Of a stretch of DNA of 22,438 nucleotides, positions 14,942 through 21,841 are shown piece after piece (within the stretch, counting starts at the first letter, position 1; every line of letters starts with the position of its first letter). Where the stretch lies: the NCBI GenBank assembly GCA_036985875.1, contig BTQM01000008.1, positions 1 through 22,438 of the forward strand, read 5' to 3'. Origin of the DNA: BTQM01 sp036985875. Lineage in GTDB: Bacteria; Patescibacteriota; Minisyncoccia; Phycocordibacterales; UBA1539. The notes beneath the pieces were generated by a model. It saw nothing but the letters and a program-made list of their open reading frames with translations, was not told the origin of the DNA and did no database searches. Position numbers and translations under genes: made by a program.

Positions 14942-14950
14942 TGCTACTAT
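14942..14950 (+). promoter_or_regulatory. Extended -10 promoter of rnhB
   Basis: TGC-TACTAT ends 6 nt before the GTG at 14957 and 9 nt before the ATG at 14960, so the transcript should begin at about the start codon. No convincing -35 is seen. Confidence 0.45.
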
Positions 14951-14956
14951 GGAAGA

Positions 14957-15583
14957 GTGATGGGATATAATAAACCTCGTTATATAATAGGCATTGATGA
15001 AGTGGGCCGAGGACCCATAGCGGGACCTGTTGCGGCGGGTGCTGTTGTCATTGACGCAGAGTACATCCGCTTGGTCAGGCGCTCTTTTGCGCGCATTAAA
15101 GATTCAAAGAAATTATCTCCCGCAAGAAGGGAGTGGTGGTTCGGAAAGATCGCGGCAGAGAGGGAGAGGGGCCGCTTGGATTTCGCTGTTTCCTTCGCGG
15201 GTTCTAAAATGATAGACAGGAAGGGGATATCGTATTCCTTGAAAAAAGTGGTGGCGAGCGCTCTGTCTCGGTTGCCGTGTCACGCGGAGGAGTCCCGTGT
15301 GCTTTTGGATGGAGGACTTCGGGCACCTGCGGAATATGGGAATCAAACAACCATTATCAAGGGGGACGAAAAAGAAATTATAATTTCAATGGCTTCGATC
15401 GTGGCGAAGGTTACGCGTGACCGAAAAATGGTAAGAATTGCACGGAAATATACAAAATACGATTTCGGCAGGCATAAAGGGTACGGTACTCGACAACACT
15501 ACGCAGAAATTGAAAAACACGGCTTGTCAGATATTCACAGAACAAGTTTTCTGTGGAAATTTTTGGAATCTCGATCAAGCTAA
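14957..15583 (+). CDS. rnhB: Ribonuclease HII
   Basis: Cleaves RNA in RNA-DNA hybrids and removes misincorporated ribonucleotides from DNA. The 208-residue protein has the RNase HII catalytic set: IGIDEVGRGPIAGPV (Asp14, Glu15, and Gly-Arg-Gly), LLDGG (Asp118) and ASIVAKVTRDR (Asp155), followed by the type-specific C-terminal YGTRQHYAEIEKHGLSDIHRTSF. Length is normal for the family. The start is either GTG 14957 or the adjacent ATG 14960; the difference is one residue. A purine patch GGAAG at 14951-14955 could look like a Shine-Dalgarno, but it directly follows the -10 box and should not be on the mRNA. It is divergent from dnaE. Confidence 0.93.
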   Translation: MMGYNKPRYIIGIDEVGRGPIAGPVAAGAVVIDAEYIRLVRRSFARIKDSKKLSPARREWWFGKIAAERERGRLDFAVSFAGSKMIDRKGISYSLKKVVASALSRLPCHAEESRVLLDGGLRAPAEYGNQTTIIKGDEKEIIISMASIVAKVTRDRKMVRIARKYTKYDFGRHKGYGTRQHYAEIEKHGLSDIHRTSFLWKFLESRSS

Positions 15584-15633
15584 TGGTCGTTGTACGCGAA
15601 ATGTATACGCATTGCCTGTCTACGCATGAAGTA

Positions 15634-15661
15634 TTGACAGAATATATATTATTGGTATAAT
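15634..15661 (+). promoter_or_regulatory. Consensus sigma70-type promoter of the Nudix gene
   Basis: TTGACA (15634-15639), a 16-nt spacer and TATAAT (15656-15661). Both hexamers are perfect; this is the best promoter in the window. Transcription should start near 15668. Confidence 0.8.
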
Positions 15662-15670
15662 GGGCATTAG

Positions 15671-15714
15671 GTTAACTGGCAGTAACGCAAGCGTTGCCGG
15701 TACCGCACATTAAC
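15671..15714 (+). promoter_or_regulatory. Structured 5' leader of the Nudix gene
   Basis: ACTGGC (15675-15680) pairs with GCCGGT (15696-15701, one G-U), and AACG (15684-15687) with CGTT (15692-15695) around a CAAG loop, with an AGT bulge; GTTAA (15671-15675) and TTAAC (15710-15714) can close an outer helix. No T-run follows. It matches no riboswitch class I know. Confidence 0.4.
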
Positions 15715-15757
15715 ATTCAAATACCTTAAACATCAGAAACAGAATCGGAGGTGCGTA

Positions 15758-16255
15758 ATGAACGAACTTACTCTTGACTCAAGACTGTTCCCAGGAACGG
15801 TTTCAGCTATCATCTTCAGGAACGGGTGGGAAGAGGTTCTTGCGGTAATGAATCTCGTCAAACCGGGAAACTGGTACGGACTTCCCGGTGGCGGCATAGA
15901 GGAAGGGGAGACGGTACTGGAAGCATTGGATCGTGAAAGCAGGGAAGAGGCAGGACCGAGCATTCACAATGCGGTATTGATCTCTGTAAAGCCGGGAGAG
16001 TATCATCACTCCTTTTGGCTAGTGACCGAATGGAGCGGCGAGCTAAATACCGAGCCGGGAATCAATCCAGATAACGGGATCGAAGAAACCGATGTTCCTC
16101 AATGGTTGAGTGTGGAGGGCGTGTTGAGCCAGAAAATTCCATTTAACTCACCACACCGCAAGGCATTGATTGAGGCACTTAAGCCAATGCTTTTAGTAGC
16201 TGCCAAAGATGATAAAAACGCAGCTTTTCTGCTCATAGAGTGTGGCATTTCATAA
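15758..16255 (+). CDS. Nudix hydrolase
   Basis: A 165-residue protein with an intact Nudix box GGIEEGETVLEALDRESREEAG fitting GX5EX7REUXEEXG, including the metal-binding glutamates. Members hydrolyse nucleoside diphosphates linked to another moiety; the substrate is not predictable here. The N-terminal beta strands (GTVSAIIFRNGWEEVLAVM) and YGLPGG lead-in are typical. The gene is well isolated: consensus promoter at 15634-15661, a ~90-nt structured leader, Shine-Dalgarno GGAGGT (15747-15752) 5 nt before ATG, and its own terminator at 16286-16329. This expression signature differs from the SD-less neighbours and could indicate regulated expression or later acquisition. The last ~20 residues are hydrophobic and may pack on the domain. 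Confidence 0.85.
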   Translation: MNELTLDSRLFPGTVSAIIFRNGWEEVLAVMNLVKPGNWYGLPGGGIEEGETVLEALDRESREEAGPSIHNAVLISVKPGEYHHSFWLVTEWSGELNTEPGINPDNGIEETDVPQWLSVEGVLSQKIPFNSPHRKALIEALKPMLLVAAKDDKNAAFLLIECGIS

Positions 16256-16285
16256 ATATGCGCCTCATGGCATGTCCGTTCATTT

Positions 16286-16329
16286 ATCCCCGAAACAAAT
16301 CTTATTTTGTTTCGGGGATTTCATTTTTT
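16286..16329 (+). terminator. Intrinsic terminator of the Nudix gene
   Basis: ATCCCCGAAACAAA (16286-16299) pairs perfectly with TTTGTTTCGGGGAT (16306-16319), 6-nt loop, followed by TTCATTTTTT. A strong plus-strand terminator. Confidence 0.85.
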
Positions 16330-16335
16330 ACGCCC

Positions 16336-16364
16336 TTGTGTTTTGCTGTAAAATGTTTTACACT
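16336..16364 (+). promoter_or_regulatory. Promoter of rpmF (leaderless)
   Basis: TTGTGT (16336-16341), 17-nt spacer, TACACT (16359-16364). The -10 ends 7 nt before ATG 16372, so the mRNA should start at the start codon. Confidence 0.5.
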
Positions 16365-16371
16365 AGCCATC

Positions 16372-16668
16372 ATGTCAGTACGAATGAGACATACAAGGGC
16401 GCATACTGCCAACAGAAGGTCGCATCACGCTCTCAAAGTAGGGCGGCTTTCTATATGTTATAAATGTGGTGCATCTCATCTGCGCCACAGGGTGTGTCCA
16501 ACCTGCGGTTCATACAGGGGGAGAGAGATTATCGATGTGATGAAGAGTGTTGAAAAGAAGGCACAGAGGAAGAAGGAGAAGATGAAACAGCGAGGAATTC
16601 AGGAGCATGTCGGCGAGAAAGAAACAACAGAGAAGCTTAACGCGGCGGCGCTGTCTGATAAACAGTAA
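16372..16668 (+). CDS. rpmF: 50S ribosomal protein L32 with zinc ribbon and long charged tail
   Basis: Large-subunit ribosomal protein bL32. From ATG 16372 it has 98 residues. The first ~57 match L32: basic start with MRHTRAHTANRRSHHALKV, then ICYKCGASHLRHRVCPTCGS, where two CxxC pairs form a zinc ribbon (the C+ form; E. coli L32 lacks these cysteines), then YRGREIIDV. A charged C-terminal extension of ~40 residues (lysine/glutamate-rich, ending at DKQ) exceeds the usual L32 length of 55-65. Upstream in-frame ATGs exist (from 16240), but they overlap the previous gene and its terminator and precede the promoter, so they are rejected. No Shine-Dalgarno. Confidence 0.88.
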   Translation: MSVRMRHTRAHTANRRSHHALKVGRLSICYKCGASHLRHRVCPTCGSYRGREIIDVMKSVEKKAQRKKEKMKQRGIQEHVGEKETTEKLNAAALSDKQ

Positions 16669-16724
16669 TTTTGTTAACGAGTAAAACGAGTTTTATAAAA
16701 TTATTATCCTGTAACAAGGTACTC

Positions 16725-16761
16725 AATTTTACGATTACTCGCGGTACTCGCAAGTAAAATT
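16725..16761 (+). promoter_or_regulatory. Inverted repeat with internal TACTCGC repeats before nusB
   Basis: AATTTTAC (16725-16732) pairs with GTAAAATT (16754-16761), ending 3 nt before ATG 16765. Between the arms TACTCGC occurs twice, and a third TACTC lies just upstream. No Shine-Dalgarno is present. If formed in mRNA the hairpin would abut the start codon; a candidate -10 (TATTAT, ~16701-16706) lies upstream. Confidence 0.35.
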
Positions 16762-16764
16762 AGC

Positions 16765-17661
16765 ATGGCAAATAGGCACCTTTCAAGATCAATAGTGATG
16801 CAGACGCTCTTTGAGTGGGATTTCAAGGGCGAAGACACGGCAAACATTAAGGAAATGCTTCTGAGGAATGCAGAGGAGTTTGCACCCGGCATGGGAGAAC
16901 TTTCTTTTACACGCTCTCTTTTGAAAAACATCATTGAGAAAAGAGAGTCACTTGATTCTGTGATAGAGAAAGCAGCGCCGGATTGGCCTCTTGATAAAAT
17001 TTCAATTGTTGATCGCAATGTACTGCGCATCGGTCTTTACGAACTTTTGTATGGGGACAGATCTCAAGTTCCCGCCAAGGTGGCTATCAATGAGGCGATC
17101 GAACTTGCGAAGACATTTGGCGGCGAGAATAGCGGCAAATTTCTCAATGGCGTGCTTGGTGCGGTATATAAAGAAATGGGGGAGCCGGGTAAGGATGAAA
17201 AAGGGGGAAAAAAGAAGAACGACAACCTTGATCTGTCCAAGATGCCGGTCGAAAGACTCGCCGGAGCGGTCGTATATGCGAAAGAGGGGAGTGAGATATA
17301 TCTTGCATTGGTTCATGACATATTTGGGCACTGGACGCTCTCTAAAGGTCATCTTCGAGAGGGAGAAGAAGAGACATCGGGTGCCGAGGGGGTTGTAAAA
17401 AGAGAGCTCGGTCTTGGGGCGAAAGTTGTGCAGATTCTGGGAAGCAATGAATATATCGCTTCTCATCCCAAGAAAGGCAAGTTAAGGAAGAGCGTAGTAT
17501 ACTTTTTGGCTGAAACAAAATTTGAAGAATTGAAACTCGAGGAGACGGGAGGGCTTGATGATGCAAAATGGTTCAAGCTGGCGGATATTTTGGATTTGAA
17601 TATTTACGATGACATTTTGCCGATTATTACCAAGGCAATAAATATTTTGCTTAAAAAGTAA
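16765..17661 (+). CDS. nusB: NusB antitermination factor fused to a degenerate Nudix domain
   Basis: A 298-residue two-domain protein; NusB alone is ~130-150 aa. Residues 1-~139 are NusB: RHLSRSIVMQTLFEWDF, then WPLDKISIVDRNVLRIGLYELLY and VPAKVAINEAIELAKTFGGENSGKFLNGVLGAV, the conserved RNA/NusE-binding fold acting in rRNA antitermination. A lysine-rich linker (~142-153) leads to a Nudix-like domain (~158-298): LAGAVVYAKEGSEIYLALVHDIFGHW, then a box at 195-217 (GHLREGEEETSGAEGVVKREL plus GL). Aligned without gaps to GX5EX7REUXEEXG, Glu201 and Glu214 remain, but Arg is Gly209 and two catalytic glutamates are Val210 and Arg213. Hydrolase activity is therefore doubtful. The reading frame is continuous with no sign of error. 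Likely first gene of a nusB-rnc-smc unit. Confidence 0.85.
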   Translation: MANRHLSRSIVMQTLFEWDFKGEDTANIKEMLLRNAEEFAPGMGELSFTRSLLKNIIEKRESLDSVIEKAAPDWPLDKISIVDRNVLRIGLYELLYGDRSQVPAKVAINEAIELAKTFGGENSGKFLNGVLGAVYKEMGEPGKDEKGGKKKNDNLDLSKMPVERLAGAVVYAKEGSEIYLALVHDIFGHWTLSKGHLREGEEETSGAEGVVKRELGLGAKVVQILGSNEYIASHPKKGKLRKSVVYFLAETKFEELKLEETGGLDDAKWFKLADILDLNIYDDILPIITKAINILLKK

Positions 17662-17705
17662 ATTGACGAAGTTCAATAATTTTAAAAATTAGAAATTGCG
17701 TTTTC

Positions 17706-18398
17706 ATGAAAGATTTTTCAAAATTCGAGAAAGATATAGGTGTTGAGTTTAATGACAAAAGCTTGCTTATAAAGGCCTTTACCCATAGGTCATACATAAA
17801 CGAGCACAAGAAAAGCGGACTCTCGCACAATGAACGACTGGAGTTTCTTGGCGATGCCGTTCTGGAGCTCGTGATAACAAGGTATCTTTTTGACAAGTAT
17901 CCGAATACTTCGGAAGGAGAACTTACCAGTTACCGTGCCGCCCTAGTGAACACTCGCACTATCTCCCATGCTGCTCATGAATCAGGAATGGAAGGATTCC
18001 TACTTCTTTCAAGGGGTGAGGCTCGCGATACCGGTCGGGCTAGGCAATACATACTGGCAAACACATTTGAAGCGGTTATAGGTGCTATTTATCTTGATTG
18101 TGGGTATGATGCTGCGCAAGAGTTTATTGCCAAAAGTCTGTTCCACATGACGGACGAGATCGTGGAAAAGGGCTTGTGGAGAGATGCAAAAAGTCTTTTT
18201 CAGGAAAAAGCGCAGGAAAAAGTGGGAATCACGCCGTCATACAGCGTGCTGGCTGAAGTCGGTCCCGATCACGACAAAGAATTTACCGTGGCGGTTTTTC
18301 TAAAAGATGAACAAATCGCAGAAGCTCAGGGAAAATCAAAGCAGGAAGCCGAGCAAAGCGCCGCATCTCTCGCGCTTAATAAAAAGGAGTGGTCCTAA
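17706..18398 (+). CDS. rnc: Ribonuclease III
   Basis: Double-strand-specific endoribonuclease for rRNA and mRNA processing; 230 residues, normal length. The endonuclease domain has the signature HNERLEFLGDAVLELVI (Glu43, Glu46, Asp50), a second acidic group SEGELTSYRAALVN, and LANTFEAVIGAIYLD with Glu122; the position equal to E. coli Asp114 is Asn119, a substitution that I believe is common in the family. The C-terminal dsRNA-binding domain runs from ~157 (DAKSLFQEKAQEKVGITPSYSV to SKQEAEQSAASLALNKKEW). No Shine-Dalgarno. It sits 44 nt after nusB and 124 nt before smc; rnc-smc adjacency is conserved in many bacteria. Confidence 0.95.
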   Translation: MKDFSKFEKDIGVEFNDKSLLIKAFTHRSYINEHKKSGLSHNERLEFLGDAVLELVITRYLFDKYPNTSEGELTSYRAALVNTRTISHAAHESGMEGFLLLSRGEARDTGRARQYILANTFEAVIGAIYLDCGYDAAQEFIAKSLFHMTDEIVEKGLWRDAKSLFQEKAQEKVGITPSYSVLAEVGPDHDKEFTVAVFLKDEQIAEAQGKSKQEAEQSAASLALNKKEWS

Positions 18399-18472
18399 TC
18401 TGGCTTTCAAATAAGTTTCAGGGAAACTCATTCTAGCCTTATTGGCTCCTAGGGTTTTGTCCCAGAAACCTA

Positions 18473-18478
18473 TATAAT
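18473..18478 (+). promoter_or_regulatory. Putative -10 box of smc
   Basis: A perfect TATAAT lies 44 nt before ATG 18523. The -35 region is weak. It would give smc its own promoter in addition to read-through from rnc. Confidence 0.35.
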
Positions 18479-18522
18479 TTAATAACCGTGGCGTATGGAG
18501 GCTGCGTATTTAGACAGTAACT

Positions 18523-20802
18523 ATGTATTTGAAGCGTTTGGAAATTTCAGGATTTAAGTCGTTTGCCAAGAAAAGCGTTCTCGAGTTCACCTCTCCAATT
18601 TCAGCGATCGTCGGACCCAACGGTTCCGGCAAATCAAACATTGCTGAGGCAATTCGCTTTGTTTTGGGTGAACAATCACTTAAATCACTCAGGGGGAAAA
18701 AGGGCGAGGACCTCATCTTCAGTGGTTCTAAAAATCTGGGGCGATTGAATCGTGCAAAGGTCTCGATCGTCTTTGATAACACGGACAGAGTTCTCGATAT
18801 AGATTACGACGAGGTTGTGATCGCGCGAGAAGTTCATCGCGATTCTTCACATCAGTATTTCATTAATGGAAGCCAAGTGAGGCTTAAGGATGTGATAGAG
18901 ATACTATCATCAATGAGTATAGGGGCATCCGGACATCACATCATCTCTCAAGGAGAAGCAGACAGGATTTTAAGCGCCTCTTCCAAGGAGAAAAAGACCA
19001 TGGTGGAAGATGCACTGGGTCTTAGGATCTATCATCTGAAAATCGCCGAAAGCGAACGGAAACTTTCAAAAACCGAGGATAACATAAAGCATATAAGGAC
19101 GCTCCGAAAAGAAATAGCGCCCCACATTCGTTTCTTGAAAATCCAAGTGGATAAGATACAGAAAGTTCGCGATCTGCGCAAAGAACTCACAGGGCTTTAT
19201 AAAGAATATCTAAAGAGGGAAGAGGGGTATATTGCGCGTGAAAAAAAGGAGTTGGAAGAGAAGGGTCGCGCTCCCAAACAAGAATTAGCTCACCTAAAAA
19301 AAGAGCTTACAGGGGCACAGGCGCTTATTTCAAGCATGTCACGCGATGGAGAAGAGAAAAAAAAGAAAGAACTTTTGGGCATGGAAGAGAAGCTTTCTTC
19401 CATAAGGGAGCAAAAGAACGAACTATCGCGTGAGTTGGGGCACCTTGAGGGTGTGATAGAGTACGAAGAAAAGAGGGCGCGGATAAAAAAAGAGCGGGAA
19501 GGCGACGAAGAAAAACCTATTCCCTTTCGGGAGGTTAATGTGTTTGTCCGGGCACTGGAGCGCAATCTTGAGGAAGCAGGCGAGAGCGGCAGTATTTCCG
19601 AGATAAAAACAATTCTAGGAAGAGCAGGAACGCTTATTGCGGATTTTGTGTCGCGGTGCATTTTGGGCGGTACTAAGGAAGAGGTATCGGAGCGTGACAA
19701 CGAGGAAGATAGTGAAGACATGAAGAGAGAAAGAGAGGCAATACATGCATCCTTGGAGGATATTGATAAGAAAGAACATATACTGATAGTCTCGTATGAG
19801 GACATCAAACAAGAAATAGAGAAAGAAAAAGATGCTTCAAGGGATTCGGAAACTGCAGTGTTCAAGATAAAAGCACGGGAGAGCGAGCTGTTGTCTCGCA
19901 TTTCCATGGTTGCCGCACGGGAAGAGAGAGTATTAAAAGAAGAACAGTTGTTCAAGGAAGAATTACAGGAAGGCGCCGTTTTGGTCGGAAAGAATATCAT
20001 TGAATATGCGTATTACCCTGTTTCGCCCGAAGAGGCGGTTCGCGAGCCGCGAGACCTGCAAGAGAACAGAAGGAGGAAAATCGAAAAAATAAAGATTCGG
20101 CTTGAGGATTCGGGAAGTAGCTCTGGAGAAGACGTAATAAAAGAGCACGAAGAAGCCACCGAGCGTGATAAATTTTTAGAGCGTGAAGTAGATGATCTTG
20201 AAAAAAGCACCCTTGCTCTAAAAGCGCTTATAAGCGAGCTGGAAGAAAAACTAGGCCGTCAGTTTCAGGAGGGGATAGAGAAGATCAACACACAGTTTCA
20301 GGGATTCTTTTCCGCGATGTTTGGGGGTGGCAGTGCGAAACTCTCTGTTGTGGCGGAGAAAAAAAGAAAAAAAATAAGCGCCGCGGAAAGAGGGTATGCC
20401 GATATGAACATATCTGACGCCACGGACGACGAGTCTGTTGCGGAAGAGGGAATTGAAATTGACGTTCGTCTACCGCGCAAGAAAACAAATGGACTTCAGA
20501 TGCTCTCGGGCGGAGAGAGAGCACTTACATCCATCGCGCTTCTATTTGCCGTATCTCAAGTGAAACCTCCCCCGTTTTTGGTTCTTGATGAAACTGACGC
20601 GGCGCTTGATGAAGCAAACTCGAGGAAGTACGGAGATATGCTTGGAAATCTCTCTGCATACTCCCAGCTTATTGTCATTACTCACAATAGAGAGACAATG
20701 GCGCGCGCCGGAATTCTCTACGGTGTTACCATGGACTCAGACGCCGTTTCAAAACTCCTCTCGATCAAGTTCGAAGAAGCGGAAACCTACGCGAAGAAGT
20801 AA
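18523..20802 (+). CDS. smc: SMC-type chromosome segregation ATPase, short and apparently hinge-less
   Basis: A 759-residue ABC-type ATPase of the SMC family; bacterial SMC is usually ~1150-1200. N-terminal head: MYLKRLEISGFKSFAKK, Walker A GPNGSGKS (31-38), FVLGEQSLKSLRGKKGEDLIFSG and Q-loop IISQGEADRIL. C-terminal head: FQGFFSAMFGGGSAKL, signature LSGGERALTS (661-670), Walker B FLVLDETDAALDEANSRK (685-702) and H-switch VITHNRETM. Charged coiled-coil stretches occupy ~170-332 and ~384-588. Between them (~333-383, PFREVNVFVRALERNLEEAG, then ISEIKTILGRAGTLIADFV) is a small region with no resemblance to the ~120-150-residue SMC hinge and no CxxC zinc hook. Dimerisation must therefore differ. No scpA or scpB is in the window. 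Placement after rnc supports true SMC ancestry. Confidence 0.85.
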   Translation: MYLKRLEISGFKSFAKKSVLEFTSPISAIVGPNGSGKSNIAEAIRFVLGEQSLKSLRGKKGEDLIFSGSKNLGRLNRAKVSIVFDNTDRVLDIDYDEVVIAREVHRDSSHQYFINGSQVRLKDVIEILSSMSIGASGHHIISQGEADRILSASSKEKKTMVEDALGLRIYHLKIAESERKLSKTEDNIKHIRTLRKEIAPHIRFLKIQVDKIQKVRDLRKELTGLYKEYLKREEGYIAREKKELEEKGRAPKQELAHLKKELTGAQALISSMSRDGEEKKKKELLGMEEKLSSIREQKNELSRELGHLEGVIEYEEKRARIKKEREGDEEKPIPFREVNVFVRALERNLEEAGESGSISEIKTILGRAGTLIADFVSRCILGGTKEEVSERDNEEDSEDMKREREAIHASLEDIDKKEHILIVSYEDIKQEIEKEKDASRDSETAVFKIKARESELLSRISMVAAREERVLKEEQLFKEELQEGAVLVGKNIIEYAYYPVSPEEAVREPRDLQENRRRKIEKIKIRLEDSGSSSGEDVIKEHEEATERDKFLEREVDDLEKSTLALKALISELEEKLGRQFQEGIEKINTQFQGFFSAMFGGGSAKLSVVAEKKRKKISAAERGYADMNISDATDDESVAEEGIEIDVRLPRKKTNGLQMLSGGERALTSIALLFAVSQVKPPPFLVLDETDAALDEANSRKYGDMLGNLSAYSQLIVITHNRETMARAGILYGVTMDSDAVSKLLSIKFEEAETYAKK

Positions 20803-20814
20803 TACATACAATCA

Positions 20815-21447
20815 ATGTTCAAAGATCGTCAAGATGCAGGTAAAAAATTGGCAGCAAAACTCACGTCGTATAAAGGCAACCCAAAAGCGATCGTGCTGGG
20901 GTTGCCACGTGGCGGTGTAGTTGTGTCCCATGAGATCGCCGAAGCGCTGGGGTTGCCAATGGACATACTTGTTCCCAGAAAAATCAGCGTTCCCGACAAT
21001 CCCGAGTTTGCCATCGGGGCCGTAACGGAGAATGGTGAGGCGGTATTTGATGAGCGTGCCTTAGGTCTCTATGGCATTACTCAAGAGTATATTGACGAGG
21101 AGGTGGAAAAAGAAAAAAAGGAGTCGGCACGGCGGCTCAAGACTTATCGCGGCTCCCGCACGCCGCTTGATCTCCACGGTAAAATCGCCGTCATCGTTGA
21201 TGACGGTGTTGCAACGGGTGCCACCATGAGAGCGGCGATACTCTCGGCGAAGGCAGGGGGGGCGGAGAAGATCACTGTTGCGGTTCCGGTTATTGCGAGG
21301 GATTCGCTTGCCCTTATACAAAAGGAAGTTGACGAAGTGGTCTATATTGCCGCGCCGCTTCTCTTCGGTGCGGTCGGGACATTTTACGATGAGTTTCCCC
21401 AAACTGATGACGAAGAGGTTATTGCGCTTATGAGAAGCGCGGTCTAG
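20815..21447 (+). CDS. Phosphoribosyltransferase family protein (COG1926-like)
   Basis: A 210-residue type I phosphoribosyltransferase-fold protein. The PRPP-binding loop is VIVDDGVATGATM (126-138), the family signature; LGLPRGGVVVSHEIAEALG (28-46) and DILVPRKISVPDNPEFAIGAV form the N-terminal half and match predicted phosphoribosyltransferases of the COG1926 type, often linked to dienelactone-hydrolase-like partners. The acceptor base or substrate is unknown. It starts 12 nt after the smc stop, so it is probably co-transcribed with smc, and ends before a strong bidirectional terminator. No Shine-Dalgarno is apparent. Confidence 0.82.
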   Translation: MFKDRQDAGKKLAAKLTSYKGNPKAIVLGLPRGGVVVSHEIAEALGLPMDILVPRKISVPDNPEFAIGAVTENGEAVFDERALGLYGITQEYIDEEVEKEKKESARRLKTYRGSRTPLDLHGKIAVIVDDGVATGATMRAAILSAKAGGAEKITVAVPVIARDSLALIQKEVDEVVYIAAPLLFGAVGTFYDEFPQTDDEEVIALMRSAV

Positions 21448-21469
21448 CTAGCTACATCATATACATCCG

Positions 21470-21496
21470 TTTCTTGCACAAGCGTTTCGCAAGAAA
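21470..21496. repeat. Stem-loop ahead of the bidirectional terminator
   Basis: TTTCTTGC (21470-21477) pairs with GCAAGAAA (21489-21496) around an 11-nt loop. No T-run follows directly; it stacks next to the terminator and may protect the RNA 3' end. Confidence 0.45.
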
Positions 21497-21498
21497 TG

Positions 21499-21533
21499 AA
21501 AAACCGCGCGATCATAATGACCGCGCGGTTTTT
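21499..21533. terminator. Strong bidirectional intrinsic terminator
   Basis: AAAAACCGCGCG (21499-21510) pairs perfectly with CGCGCGGTTTTT (21522-21533), 11-nt loop, with T-runs on both strands. It separates the convergent phosphoribosyltransferase (plus) and the rnr-membrane protein unit (minus). Confidence 0.88.
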
Positions 21534-21546
21534 TATGTGTAAGGCT

Positions 21547-21795
21547 TTACCCACTGCTTTTAAGAAAAAATTCGATTATGATATCGTAGGACACCAGTAA
21601 AGCGAATAGTACAGAAATGACTGTAGCGGTGGCAAAGATAACACTAAGCGTCGTTGCTTCGGTACTATAAGCAAGCAAGGCGTCCACGGCGTTTGTTATC
21701 ACAAGTATCGTTATAATCAAAAGTAGTTTTTTCTTGAGATTCACATCCTTTCTCCTTTCACAGTAAAAGAACTTTTGAAATACTGACCGCATCAT
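21547..21795 (-). CDS. Small two-span membrane protein
   Basis: From ATG 21795 this is an 82-residue protein; a strong Shine-Dalgarno AAGGAGG (minus strand, 21808-21802) lies 6 nt upstream and sets this start over the longer frame opening at 21861, which overlaps rnr. A second possible start is GTG 21744, also preceded by a purine-rich AAAGGAG, giving 65 residues (VNLKKKLLLIITILV). The body has two hydrophobic helices (KLLLIITILVITNAVDALLAY and SVIFATATVISVLFALLVSY) joined by a short STEATT loop, so it should be an inner-membrane hairpin. It lies 46 nt after the rnr stop on the same strand. I do not recognise the family. Confidence 0.6.
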   Translation of the reverse strand: MMRSVFQKFFYCERRKDVNLKKKLLLIITILVITNAVDALLAYSTEATTLSVIFATATVISVLFALLVSYDIIIEFFLKSSG

Positions 21796-21841
21796 ATCTA
21801 CCCTCCTTATTTCTATCAAGTCTCGTGGATGAGGGACTCGG

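Noticed and set aside
19290..20000. 236-codon minus-strand frame inside smc
   Set aside because: Ser/Phe-rich antisense of a Glu/Lys-rich coiled coil, a usual artefact of GAR/AAR codon runs.
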